From assembly GCA_022578965.1 (NCBI GenBank), contig MU400520.1, positions 310,001 to 374,000 on the forward strand: a stretch of 64,000 nt of DNA. Reading direction: 5' to 3'. The first letter of the stretch is position 1, and each line of letters opens with the position of its first letter. The stretch comes from Xylaria sp. FL1777 (Eukaryota; Ascomycota; Sordariomycetes; Xylariales; Xylariaceae). The position numbers were made by a program, and so were the translations under genes. Of the stretch, positions 34,600 through 49,534 are shown piece after piece. Below the pieces are notes generated by a model. That model saw nothing but the letters and a program-made list of their open reading frames with translations. It ran no database searches and was not told the DNA's origin.

Positions 34600-35851
34600 C
34601 GTGATTGCTATTACGGTTATGGCAACACAGCTGGTTTGTACAAGTCAGATCAATCTCTATAGTGAAAAGGGTATTTTGCTTGCCTTGTATCTATTATGAG
34701 GTAGTCTGGGATTGCGAAGTTTCTTTTTCCCAATATCTAGGGGGCGCGTTAGTCTATATATATATGGCTACACGTTACTGACCCTCTTGCCTGAGAGGGT
34801 TGCAGAATGGGCCTAACAGGCTGAGTGCTTCAGCCTTATTTTTCTCATTCCCATTCCATCTCCAACACGGTCACGCGACTATGGTCTATGGGATGTATGG
34901 GATCTATCCATCCAACAGATCCAGTAGATCCAACAAGACAAAGACCCTCCCTAGGGAGGAAGATACTCATATTTCCTTCGTCTATATAACATCATGATTC
35001 CTTTCTATATCTAGTCACTCCTTTGGTTTAGTTCTTCAGCTATCAATCTAACACCATTGTATGCCTTACACATTGTGTTCTCATACAATCGACTTCTACG
35101 TGTGACTGCACTGCACCTAGAAGTGGGAGCCCCGATATTACAAATGATGAAGCAAAGTTCCACGTCTTTATCCATTGTTAATAGCCGCTGCTGTAGTCTA
35201 ACTGTTAACTGTTATACGGACCGAACTACCATACCCAACTCGGGTGGATCCCACCCGAAGGCAGCGCCTAGGAAGTCAAGGCAATTGGTTCAAGATAGTC
35301 ACGCGATAGCTCTGCATATGCGGCAACCTAACAGCTAACGAAGTCCTAGATCGTACAGCGACCCAACGGGCATACATAGGCCAGAAGATTCCCACGTACG
35401 AAAGGCGGGAAGAAACCACGGCCTCGACCCCTAGAGAATTGTTAGTTGAATTGACCAAGTTCCAAGCCCTCTGGTCCACATAGTCGAGCCCTTATCACGT
35501 AATAACGCATATAATTCACCGCAATATTTATTTAAATGTGAGGTATTACAATAGGTAAATCATATAAAATAAATTTAAGGATAAAAAATTAACTAATAGC
35601 TTCAAAACTTATTAATAGTTTTTAATAAACTTCGAATCGCTGTACTAATAAATTAGCTAATAATCGTACAACATTTTTTTTAAAAATGTATATGGATATA
35701 GATAAAATAGCTTGAATAAAAGCAGCATTCTTTAAAGCAGAAAATGGAAAAATTATCTGCCCTATGGACAGTGAGACAAGAGTCATGCCTTAGTTAATGT
35801 ATATCCCTTCACTCTCCGATCCTTCTCACATATCATGCTCCCGCGACATTC
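34600..35851. other. Intergenic with solo LTR and A+T-rich relic
   Basis: It contains the solo LTR at 35210-35499, directly followed to about 35760 by A+T-rich sequence that may be a decayed repeat. A 7-bp stem (ACCCTCT / AGAGGGT) lies near 34780. No gene was recognised. Confidence 0.5.
35210..35499 (+). repeat. Solo LTR of the chromovirus family, not RIP-mutated
   Basis: It aligns over most of its length with the chromovirus LTRs: TGTTATACGG start, CCCACCCGAAGGCAGCG, GCATATGCGGCAACCTAACA, GACCCCTAGAGAATTGTTAG, AAGTTCCAAGCCCT, and end CCCTTATCAC. It is somewhat shorter than 328 bp and keeps many Cs and Gs lost in the full element. No clear target duplication was found. Confidence 0.8.
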
Positions 35852-39189
<3,338 letters not shown>

Positions 39190-39516
39190 TCATTCCAGAC
39201 TAGTTAACAGCAATTAACTACAGGAGATAACTGGCAGTTGACTTCTATAGAAGACTGACAAGCTAGGTGGTTGGGAAGTTCATGGACGTATGAGGGTTCC
39301 ACATGACGTTCTCCATAACCCCCGCCAGGGGCGCTGCCGCGCCTATGATGTATTGTGACACTCGATGCGTCCTAGTATCGGAGGCTTCTCCACCGAGCAG
39401 GGCGGGTTAGCTTTCGGGGCACCCGATGTCCGGCATAAAGCTGGTAAAAACAACTATTATTATAAAAAGATATCAAAGCATGAAGCTGGGTAATGAATGC
39501 TTAATACATATTTTAA
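39190..39516. promoter_or_regulatory. Upstream region of the beta-galactosidase gene
   Basis: The 327 bp between the HET gene's stop and the GH2 start. It carries a CCCCGC (39320-39325), i.e. GCGGGG on the coding strand, which fits the SYGGRG core of the carbon-catabolite repressor CreA. Single site, so only suggestive. Confidence 0.35.
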
Positions 39517-41935
39517 CTAGACCAATACTATTTGATACCGCAAAACATTGTCACAAAAGCTATAGCCTCCTTTATCATACTCCCAAATCTTTATATCTGG
39601 GCATAGACCATGGTTTCGCCGTACGATGTTCACACCATCTACAGAACGAAATTGCAGAGCATGAGTCCAGAACATCTGCTGACTCTCGTTATGCAAAATA
39701 GAAAATGTTCCCAATCTCCGGAAAGCCCCCTCGTTACCATCATTGTCAAAATTAGACTGCAAGATTAAGCCATCGATAGATGAACATAGGCGTTCCCCGA
39801 CGAGACTTGTCGGCTCGGTTTGCGTAACTGTATAGACAGGCATCAGCCATACAGTATTCTTGCTCTCGGGATCGAATTCGTCCCAGATGTCCCATGTCAA
39901 TCTCGCCCAGAAGTGAGTGCTCCCGCTTTTTATAATTTCTGCCGGATCGACGTCTTCCATACCCATGGATTTAATTTGAAGAGTGCCGTTAAAGGTGCGG
40001 ATATAATCATCATCAGGAGGTCTTAAGTAAAACAAGTCAGTGGAGCTGGCCCCGGATTCATCAGTGCCCACACTCCTCGAATCTAAAGTAAAATGTTGCC
40101 AAATTCCGCTGGTGTCCGGAGTTTCCTTTCGCCATTTGTTCAGCTCCTTGATATTTTGGCGACTCGGGAACCAAATCGATACGAGGTAGCAACAGATTTG
40201 GAGCTTTGCTTGGCTGATCAACCCAGTCCTCTCCGCGACCGAGTCGCCGCGATCTACGCCAAGAATTTCGCATAGAGCTTTCTCTCGTAGGAATTCACGG
40301 TTCATTCCCCTTCCTGTCATCGGATTTTCAACCGCATCCCATTGCGGGAGCATATTGATGGGTCCATCAAGGGAGGCCCAGGACCAGGATGGCGCAATCG
40401 CTACCTGAGGTCGTGATGTTTGCCCAATACTCGTAGGTGATGATGAAGGAATCATTGAAGGGTGTGATTTGTGCATAGGTGTCCACACCAGCTGGCTCGG
40501 CATGTTCTTCATAAAGAGCCCAGCCACATAGGTCCATCCACACACTTCTTGGATCCGAAGGCCGACGCCGTGAATCGCAATAAGCCGATCGGATGGTTTC
40601 GTAATTCCGGTTGAGGTGTATGTCCTAATAATTGGCCGCCAAAGGTCGCTCAATGCCCAACCTGGGATTGTGTCCTCCTGCAAGTTCTGTGCGGATGAAT
40701 CGATCTCTCGTCGAAAAAGGCGTGAGTGTGGAGCAAGGAGCGTCTGCATTCCATTCGGGAAACGTTCGCATGCGGTTAGACAGTTGCACTCCCAAGCAAT
40801 TTGGTCGCTATCGTAGTGTAAAACTCGAGGTGACAAGAATCGCTCCTGGACCACCCAAGCTCTACAGTTTAGGGGTTCACGTTCAAAACGGTCCCACCAT
40901 ACGCCAGCGTTGGTTAGATACAGCTTTGACGGTGCATCTGGGGGAAAGTTTTTGAATTCAAGCCTGACTGCAGCGAGAGCATTAGGGTTACGAAGCTGAA
41001 AGCATCCACCGTTACTATCGGATGCAGAGGTTGCTGCAATAGTACAAGTAGAGTTTCCGTATATCCTATGCATCTGAGTTGATTCTGCCGCCCAGTCTTG
41101 GTCTGAATCCTGGACAATACATAAGCAGTCGATCCAGATATAATGAATACCAAGCTCAAGAGCTATTCTCGCGGCATCGCGAAACGTTTTCCCAAGAGAG
41201 CTTGTAGGAACTGCAATTTTCATTGCCACGATTGTCTTTGTAGTCAATTGATGTGGCATTACTGGTCCCCAACAATGACTTAAGGTCGAATACTCAACAT
41301 TGGCGGGGATCTCTGGCCCCTCAACAAGTCGGAGAGTCTGGCAGCCAGTTTCAATTTTCAACAACCTCGTTGGGGTGAAGCCCTCTCTTCCGACATGGCA
41401 CAAGTGATCTGTCAAACAGGTCTTGAGCCATCTTCTTGCCTGATTAAAACATAATTCAGATCCTGTGTTTGGATCCATGGGTACATCCTGGATGAGGTGC
41501 TCGATTTCTACCCTAATATTAGTTTACTATTTTTCATCTATAAACTTGAATGAACGCACCTTTTGGTTCCCGCAAACGGTATCTTAGAGGCGTGGCATTG
41601 AGGCCGCAAAGAAGACCAATGGAGTCGGGGTAAAAGAAATTATCACTTTGAGTAAGAAAGATCTTTGCTCCTGGACCCATAAGATCCTCATAACCTCGGA
41701 TGAGATTCAAATCAGCCTCGAAGATCGCGCAAACCCGACAACCTTGAGACGCAAATAACTTGATCTCTTCAATTTTTCGATTGAACCCATTTATACCAAT
41801 CTCCCAATGGCGAGGATCATCTAAATAGAGAAGCTTCCGACAGACTGCGCAAAGTCCGTTCCTATGTTTAGGAAAGGTGAAACGCAGCAGCAGTTGGCTG
41901 CCCGCCGTTTTTATTTTCTCTCGCAGTCCGTCCAT
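39517..41935 (-). CDS. HET-domain (heterokaryon incompatibility) protein
   Basis: Exons 41935-41560 and 41507-39517 (52-bp intron; the acceptor GTAG, not the earlier TTAG, keeps the frame) give 788 residues. The N-terminal part has CxxC pairs (LCAVCRK, CRVCAIF). The HET domain follows: YSTLSHCWG at 198-206, YIWIDCLCIVQD at 249-260 and RAWVVQERFLSPR at 342-354, the three conserved blocks of the family. HET domains are TIR-related and trigger death when incompatible hyphae fuse. The remaining 400 residues have no recognised domain. No adjacent partner gene is obvious, but the window also carries two HeLo genes, so allorecognition-type genes are abundant here. Confidence 0.9.
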
Positions 41936-43922
41936 TGAAAAGTATGAATTAAATAGTCAAATGAGCTATGTTAGATATAGGACTAGCTACTGACCTGACT
42001 AGGTAAAGTAGGTTAGCTTCAACTTTAATGAAGACTCGAGATGTGTCGAGCGGATTTGATTGCTGATTAAGCCGGCAATTAATTGAATTGCGGGGGTGTC
42101 ACGTGTAGTGTACACACCTAGGTGCCTAAAGGGGACAAGCCAGTCTAGCACCACAATAAGTCAGCAGAGCACTCTGTACTAAATTATGGATATTACTTTT
42201 TCTTTGCCAGTATCTTCCCATGATCCGTCTTGAAGCCCAGGCATTTAACTTCGAAATCAGTGGGAAAGTGTTCCGTGAAGTTGCGGGTATCAGTGAGGTT
42301 GTTTGGCGCGCACAAGTGAACGAAACAACAGGACATGGGCTACCTGAAAACCAATACTACTGGGTTCATCGAGTGACGAAGTGGATCAATACGGCATCGT
42401 CTAGGGGGCTTCAACAATCATACCTGGTTTCAATATTCATAGACCTAGTAGTCAAGAGCAGGTTTCTTGCAGCCTTTTAGGACGACTTTTGACATTACAT
42501 CTAACTTACACGACTTTGGTATTACCACAAAAGCTAAACAAATTATAAACAAAAATAATACCCTATTAAAAGCTTTGTAACTACAACTAAAAAACCAAGC
42601 AGTATGTGTATAAAGCTTTAATTATAAGTTAAATCATAGCTTGTTACAACTATTATTATAGCTTATAACACATCTTTACTTTTTATTAAAGTATAAAAGT
42701 TATAGCTAACTGCATGTAGTAAACACTTAAAGTAACCAGTAGCTCGTAAAGAGGGGAGTGAATGTGGTGATCATTACCTAAGAAAAGGAAAGACTTTCTA
42801 AAAGATTAAAGAGTATATTACGTAGTACTTGGCTTTGCTCTGAAACTGAAATTTTTACCATACACGAATTACTCTAACACTTTATACTAAAGTTGTGCAG
42901 GTGATCGAGGAGGCTAGGTAGGTAGTACATGGAATTTGGACTATCTGATATCGTAGATAGAGGATTCGACCCTTGCTCTGAGCGGCCGGCCAATTTGGAG
43001 ATGTCATGCCAAGACGGGCGCTAAACATGGATAGCGTGGCAAAATAAGCGATGAGCAGTAACGGGCTCGGCACCGAGCTTTTAGTTATTACATGTGTTGG
43101 TTCTATGCATACCCGTTCCACAATCTAGTGTAGTCGGTTTTAACTAGCTGCTCAACGATGTTCACGGTTCGATGGGGGATCACGTTATGCAAACACCTCG
43201 AGATAAATTCTAAAACTGTTGAGTTTCTAGCGTCCATATTAGTGCCTCAAGTGTTGAAAACGAGGTGTCGATGATACTGCTCGCCTTTCGATAGCCTGCC
43301 TCCACATGTACCTAGACCAACACCCACCCCTCCGCCGTGAAATGAGGAACCAAAAATAACGACTCCTATACGGACTTTTAGTAAGCAATTACGAACTCCG
43401 GTAACGTACCGTACAATTCTCCGGCAGACGTCTGTATAGGAAGGTCTACGTGAACGTTACACACGGAACGGAGGTTTAACGCGACATATGCTAAGGAACG
43501 AAGGTTCCGGTCCGTGATATCGAACGGCTCGGCCTCCGAATAAGACCTATTAATCACCGCTGTACAGAAATACACTGGTACTCTTCATAATTGCCGAAGG
43601 TCGATTGAGTTGTATTTATAGACTTAGGATTTCTGCCCTGCAGCTGTAAGGCTTCCTAGTGGATAAACGAATATGTTACATCATAGAGTATCATACAAAG
43701 TAAGTCAAGTCTGATTTCCAACCCCTAGTGCAAGGCCTTGGTGTAGCATGCCTGCTACAGTGGGGATAGATTTCCGTGCCGATAATGAGGTGTCGTATGT
43801 AGGAGATAGGCAGATCATGCCATATCAGGAATATATATATCCCAACATCCCACTTATGCTCTGGCCCAAAATATGCATGTCTATCACGATCAAATACTCT
43901 TGAGGCAATTAGTTACTATACC
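41936..43922. other. Intergenic with a short A+T-rich repeat relic
   Basis: Bases about 42480-42720 are A+T rich in the same style as the RIP-mutated element and may be a small transposon remnant. ACCTAGGT occurs at 42116-42123. A TATATATAT run near 43833 may serve the methyltransferase gene. An 86-codon frame at 42220-42480 is not called. Confidence 0.45.
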
Positions 43923-45379
43923 ATGGAGAACACTCAAAATACTGCAGCAAATTTTATCGCAGCCGCCCAAAATGCCTTGGCCAGTGGAGATGAGGCTTCT
44001 CGAAAACAGATGCTTGAGGCTGCCAGGCAGGTAGCAGGTATGCTAGAGACTCCGCTTGATACTATCTGGCGGATGATAATGTCAGTAAGTATTTGGTGTG
44101 TGAAGAATTCATGTCTCCCAAGACTTATAGAAATAATAGCCACATGCCCCTGCGGCGCTCATGACCCTGATTAAAGCCGGTGTAATCCAAGAAATCACTA
44201 AATCGGACTCACCAACGACGGCAGATCATCTTTCTACGACTACTGGGGCGGAGAAACTACTGATAGGTAAGGCCTATCAGCTGTACACCTTTTCACAACA
44301 TATTGACTTCGAGCAGTGCGTCTCTTGCGACCACTTGCTGCCTTAGGGTTTGTTAAGGAAGTATGTGCGGAACAATATGTCCCAACTCCCATCACGAAAG
44401 CTTTAGTAGGCCGTGCTCTACTAGGAGGCTTCCAATTTCAGTAAGCCGTTCTTCAAAGACACCGCTAACCTCGCTGATACTTTTGAGGTTCTCCGCCGCA
44501 ACACGGTCTCTTGCCAATATGCCGTTCTATCTAGAAAAGACAGGATTCAAGCATGTTTCAGGTTCCCCAGGTCCCTTTCAAGATGCCCATGACACGCAAG
44601 ACAATATGTATCTATGGCTGATCAAAGATCCCCCTATGTTGAGCAATTTCAATGCCTTTATGACAGGGCAGCGGGCAGATCGCAAGCAGTGGTTTGATTT
44701 CTTGGACGTCAATGGGATATTGCTAGAGGGAGCAAGGAAAGACTCGGATGCAATATTACTCATTGATATCGCTGGTGGTGAAGGTCATGACATAGCAGAA
44801 TTCCACAGGCGTTACCCCGATGCCCCTGGCAGGCTTGTACTACAGGATTCGCCGTCTGTGATCGACAGTATTCAGGAGCTCACGCCCAAGGTGGAGCGTC
44901 AGAAGTACGACTTCTTCGAGGAGCAGCCTATCAAAGGTATACTACCCGTCTCATGTATACTAGTGTGGAGGCTGACTTGTGAAATAGGCGCTAGATGCTA
45001 CTATTTCCGCTCCATCTTCCATAACTGGCCCGATGCGGACTGCATCAAAATTCTCAAAAACACGGCAGCAGCCATGAAGCCTGGATATTCTAAACTGCTC
45101 CTTTCTGAGTTTGTACTTCCCGCGAGTAACTGCCCTCTTTATCCGGCGATACTTGATATCAATATGATGAGTGAGCCTTCCTCTCTCTCCACCCTACCTA
45201 ATATCGTGCTTTCAATATGTACTAATAACATACATCTCCTAGCTTTACTCAATGGAATGCAAAGAACAGAGGACCAGTTCAGCGAGTTATTAGATGCTGC
45301 AGGACTCAAGGTTGTCAAATTCTGGTCTGTTGGTGCTGAGACTGAAGGCCTAGTTGAGGCAACCCTGAAAAATGAATGA
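43923..45379 (+). CDS. SAM-dependent O-methyltransferase (COMT-like)
   Basis: Six exons (43923-44084, 44140-44266, 44317-44440, 44488-44936, 44988-45170, 45243-45379) join in frame to 393 residues. The N-terminal dimerisation/winged-helix part shows PHAPAALMTLIKAGVI and GAEKLLI. The Rossmann part has motif I LLIDIAGGEGHD, then LVLQDSP, and YYFRSIFHNWPD whose His is the usual catalytic base, then DINMMTLLNGMQRTEDQFSEL. The family methylates hydroxyls of phenolic or polyketide products. No polyketide or peptide synthase lies in the window, so substrate and pathway are unknown. Confidence in intron 3's acceptor (44487) is lower than in the rest. Confidence 0.85.
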
Positions 45380-46875
45380 TCGTAGTGTGGGCAAGAAATG
45401 ATAGAACATAATATGTAAGCTTTGGAATTTTTAGATTATTCTCTTTTCGATTATATTCGACATTTTGATAGGATTATTTATCCTCAGAACTAGCAATGCC
45501 ATGAAGGCTCTAGGTATTTCGTGAGGTGTGTCCCCCCCGAGCCGTGCCTTCGACTAAGTCCAGTCTTTGAAAGAATGTGGACTACTCACAACAAAAAGCA
45601 TTTACTAAGTTTACCCCATGGCATGTGTGACGATCACTTCGCTACATAAGAGTCTCTTTTCTTCCGTACATCTTACTGTAACTGTAGATTGACCCATTAC
45701 ACAGCCATGAAAGTTAGTCGCTGCCCTCAATTTCTAATAATAAATCATCTGATCTTCCCTGTTCATCGTAGTAATGAAACATATGATTAATAGGACTAGG
45801 CAGAATCATGGATGGACGTAGACACTACCCAGTGACACGTGACCGCAAACAAAACTGGAATTTTCTACCCCATACTTCCATCACAGACTGTAGCCTCGGT
45901 CCCGAACCCGTCCAGGTTGCTTCATCCTTCAGTCAGTTCGGATGGGTCTCTGCTACCCAGCTTATACTCGCACCCAATCGCGGATTGCCGCTATACGATA
46001 CCCTCGTCTGAGTGTATTAAGTATGGGGTCGTCTGGGATCATATATGAGCGTCATCTAACGTGGTTAAATGCGCACACCGCTAGATCATCGACTCTTCGC
46101 AGCATGGTAGAATACCCTACATTTACTACGAGTCTTGGGTATACCCCAGGTTATATACATCGATAACATTATTTTGCTGATTATTATTTAGGTGTTTTGA
46201 ACTGGACCCCTCGGTAATATGCTAGGATTACAACTTCGCAGTCAACTGCGGTCAACATAGTAATTCTCTATTTCTCAGTTGATGTATCTCTACGTTGTTG
46301 TGCTAGCTATAGTGGCTAAGTTAGCTGTGGTTCGGCTCGTTAGACTAACATCACATCGTCCCATTTCTCATCTCAGCAAAGACGCATTGTGCAGCCTCTG
46401 TTAGCCACCTGGATATTACTACGTGTCACGAGTATTTGTTGTAGTCTGGCAACCGCAGAGACCAGAGCTCGAGATAAAATGCTCAATCCGGATGAAGTTA
46501 CAGTTAGTGCGTATACACTAACTGATCTGCGCGGTGTGTGTTAGTGGATTCAACGCCGATGGAGATCAGAAGTCTCCTTGCTCTGATCTGCACGCCTTTG
46601 TAGCTATGCCCGATATCTCTCCAATTAAACCTGTAAACACACAATAAATCAAACTGCCCTTATAGCAATTTTTTTAGCCTAATACCTGGCTTGTTTTATA
46701 GCAAACTTAAATATGCTGTTTAAATAATTATTATTGCTACAAATAATACTTAAAAAAAACAAAAAAGAAGAAAAAGGGGGATCACTAATGGTGTTGCAGG
46801 GATTTAACCCCGTATTATTAGTGTGCTAAGAGATTAATTATTACGTCATTACATAATGAGGCATAAAAAATTGAA
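45380..46875. other. Intergenic with palindromes and a tRNA-like relic
   Basis: Two hairpins lie close together: CAGTTAGTG/CACTAACTG at 46501-46524 and AGATCAGA/TCTGATCT at 46563-46589. From 46600 the sequence is A+T rich, and at about 46788-46845 a minus-strand tRNA-like stretch with an Ile(AAT)-like anticodon loop precedes the intact tRNA. No protein gene was recognised. Confidence 0.4.
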
Positions 46876-46947
46876 TGCCCACTGCCAGAGTCGAACTGAC
46901 GACCTCATCATTACTAGTGATGCGCTCTACCGCTGAGCCAAGCGGGC
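46876..46947 (-). tRNA. tRNA-Thr (anticodon AGT)
   Basis: The minus strand folds into a complete 72-nt cloverleaf. The acceptor stem GCCCGCT pairs with AGTGGGC, followed by discriminator A. The D arm is GGCTCAGCGGTAGAGC. The anticodon stem CATCA/TGATG encloses loop CTAGTAA, giving anticodon AGT. The T arm is GTCAG-TTCGACT-CTGGC. No intron. Confidence 0.93.
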
Positions 46948-48736
46948 TGTGTTACTTGATTTGTGGAAGAGCACAACGGAATAGAGAACTAATACTGAGT
47001 GAGGCAATCTTGAACCAGAAGAATATGTACTTGACATATTTCCTTCTTGATTTTAATTCATCCCGTAAAGAAAATGGAACTGCTACACGTACCATTGTGC
47101 GAGTTTAAATGAAAAAACCTTGGCGATATTAGTGCGTATATCTGCTAATTCTCACTAAATGATGATTTCTTGGCTCTATAGGGCTAAGAAAAACGACATC
47201 ATTACATAACTCATCACTTGTCCCAAAATATAGAAGATCTCGTCATTGGAGTTAATTTTCTTTCAGCGATCAACAGAGACTTGTCTTCCGAGAGTGTAGG
47301 TGGAAGTGGAGTCCGCACGGGTAATAACTGTATGTGTTTGAAGGCATCGTGAAAAAGAGACCCTATACACTCTTGGGTAGGACGTTTAAGCTGAGCCAGC
47401 TACTCAGAGACTAGTGGGTTACTTGCCACTCAAGCCACTCTACTTCGTTACGTAAATGTTAAAGAAGGGGCTATAGAGCGACGTAAACGCGGAATCTCGG
47501 CCTGCGCAGGGCACCTAGTGTCAGAGTTGCAGTGCATGTTCGGCTTCGTGCTACTACAGTGAATATCAGTATACGTACTGCGTAAGCTGAGGTTTGAGCA
47601 TCACATGACTAGATTTTGTGCCTTCGTAAACCAAGAACTGGACACAAGAACTTAGAAACAACCCAGCTTTCCACGAGAAGCAGACAAATAGATCCTCATA
47701 TACAAGTTTTGCCAACTTATACTAAGCCAATAAACACTTTTCGTCGTAAAGTATTTCTATAATTAATTAGAGCTGCTAATGCTTAACCAAAACTCGCAAG
47801 TTAGTACCTTGCTCTAGTGGTTAAGCACTTCGTAAAACTTGCCCAGGTTTTTAACGGTCATTACTTTACTTTTGAAGCCGGTGTGGAATTTAGACACGCC
47901 TATAGCTGTAGTGTGTTCCCGAAAGCCACCCCATTGGTTCGCAGGCGATCCCCACGTCAATCAGTTCCTGTAACCATGATGAGAAAAGCCCGTAGCTTTT
48001 GATATAATTAGAATATCGCGTTGCTCGGAATACTCTATCAACTGAGTGTAAAACCCTAGGGTACCTATGCATACTACCTTAAAGAAGAGAATGGCTGCAT
48101 CACGAGATAATCAAGCCGATCATGTATCTCTTCGGGTTTCCACTGATAATTTTAGTCCATGTTAGCCCGGCACTGCCTTATGTACGAAGAGATATATTCA
48201 TTACATTCTACCGTTGCACTAGGCAACATTGATCAGATTCATTTGCTATTTGCAAGTAGATTTTTATTATCAGCGTAGGTTTACACTATACTGGTGACAG
48301 GTCATTTTGACCATTACTGGCTAGCCGGTCTCCGAGATAAAACTTATGTAATTCGCTTTTGCACAAAGAGTTAACAACTGTCCTCAAGGTTTCTGCAAAC
48401 AATATACAAAGATGCTTAATCATATTACAGGGTAATGGAATTGCACAAGCTGTATCCGATTACTCCAAGCTCGGGCGCAGTGGAGAAACCATGTTCTTCA
48501 AACTCCGCCAAGGGACTTTACAACTCCGCCGACCGGGTCGCTGGGTCTCCTGAGTCGCTAGCTCCGTCCGAACTCCACGCAACTTCATGTGCATCTTTAG
48601 TATGCACCACCGTATATGTCCTCGTTAAAATGTAATCAATCAATGGGAGTCCAGACCTTTCTTTGTTCCCTCAGCAATTAAATTTCCTTTTTATCTCCTT
48701 TTTATCCTCAACAATATCAATAATCTCTTCCCTAAA
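46948..48736. other. 1.8 kb intergenic region
   Basis: No gene recognised. A stretch near 47805-47840 resembles a polymerase III A box (TGCTCTAGTGGTTAAG) but does not fold as a tRNA. Confidence 0.45.
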
Positions 48737-49534
48737 ATGAAGGTCCTCATCACTGGCGCGACTGGGTCCATTGGAGGCGAATGCCTTGCTCAATGTCTCT
48801 CCCATCCGGCCATATCCACCGTCGTGGCATTTGTGCGACGTGACTTGCCCGCTAACATATCGAGTCACTCGAAGCTCAAGAGTGTTCTCATCAAGGATTT
48901 TTCACAATGGCCAGAAGATGTTTTACAAGCGCACTCAGATGCCGTAGGCATGATTTGGTAAGTCAGCCGAAACATGAAAAAGCCATTGTTAATCAATTGT
49001 AATCCTTTTTACTAACTGGAGGCTGCAGGGCTATGGGATCATATAAAGGGAGCCGCACAGCCGACCTAAAATATCCCCTTGCATTCTTAGAGGGCATGGG
49101 GCGGGTGTTAAAAACAAAACCGACAAGGCCCCAATTCAAATATATCCATCTAGGAGGCATGTTTACGTGCCATGATCAAGAGAAGAAGTTGTGGTTTTTG
49201 GAGTACCCGCGGAAAGTCAGGGTATGTCGACTTTGTATATGAGCTTCTAATTCTGACGTTACTCCAGGGATTGGGCGAGGCCAAAGTCCTCGAGTTCGGA
49301 GACAGTAATAATGGCAAATGGAAGATTTTTGTTGTCAGGCCAGGGGCCGTTGCGACTGATTCCATGATGGGCTCCCGAACAATTGCTTCAATACTGGGGG
49401 AGAATTGGTGCGTCCGAATTGAAGAGCTGGGCGCATTCATGGCGTACCTTGCGCTTGGTGGCGAAGAAGAGAGCTCCGTTATTGAAAACGCCCGTTTAGC
49501 GAGGAAAGGTAGAGAACTTTTGAAGCTTCATTAA
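48737..49534 (+). CDS. NAD(P)-binding Rossmann-fold protein (NmrA/epimerase-like)
   Basis: Exons 48737-48957, 49029-49221 and 49268-49534 join in frame to 226 residues. The start MKVLITGATGSIGGECL is the nucleotide-binding TGxxGxxG loop at the very N-terminus. Further marks are FVRRDLP at the end of strand 2, YIHLGGMFTC, the helix KLWFLEYPRKVRGLGEAKVL, and VVRPGAVAT. There is no YxxxK catalytic pair, so it is more like atypical or regulatory members than classical dehydrogenases. Substrate unknown; no obvious pathway neighbours. Confidence 0.8.

Noticed and set aside
42220..42480. 86-codon frame ending at an A+T-rich block
   Set aside because: No domain and no intron with a convincing continuation. 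It may be an exon cut by an old insertion, but there is no evidence.
43680..43745. Sequence vaguely like the LTR end (TTCCAACCCC, GCAAGGCCTTG)
   Set aside because: Too short and too diverged compared with the other LTR copies.
47805..47945. A-box-like TGCTCTAGTGGTTAAG
   Set aside because: No anticodon or T arm in the right place; does not fold as a tRNA.
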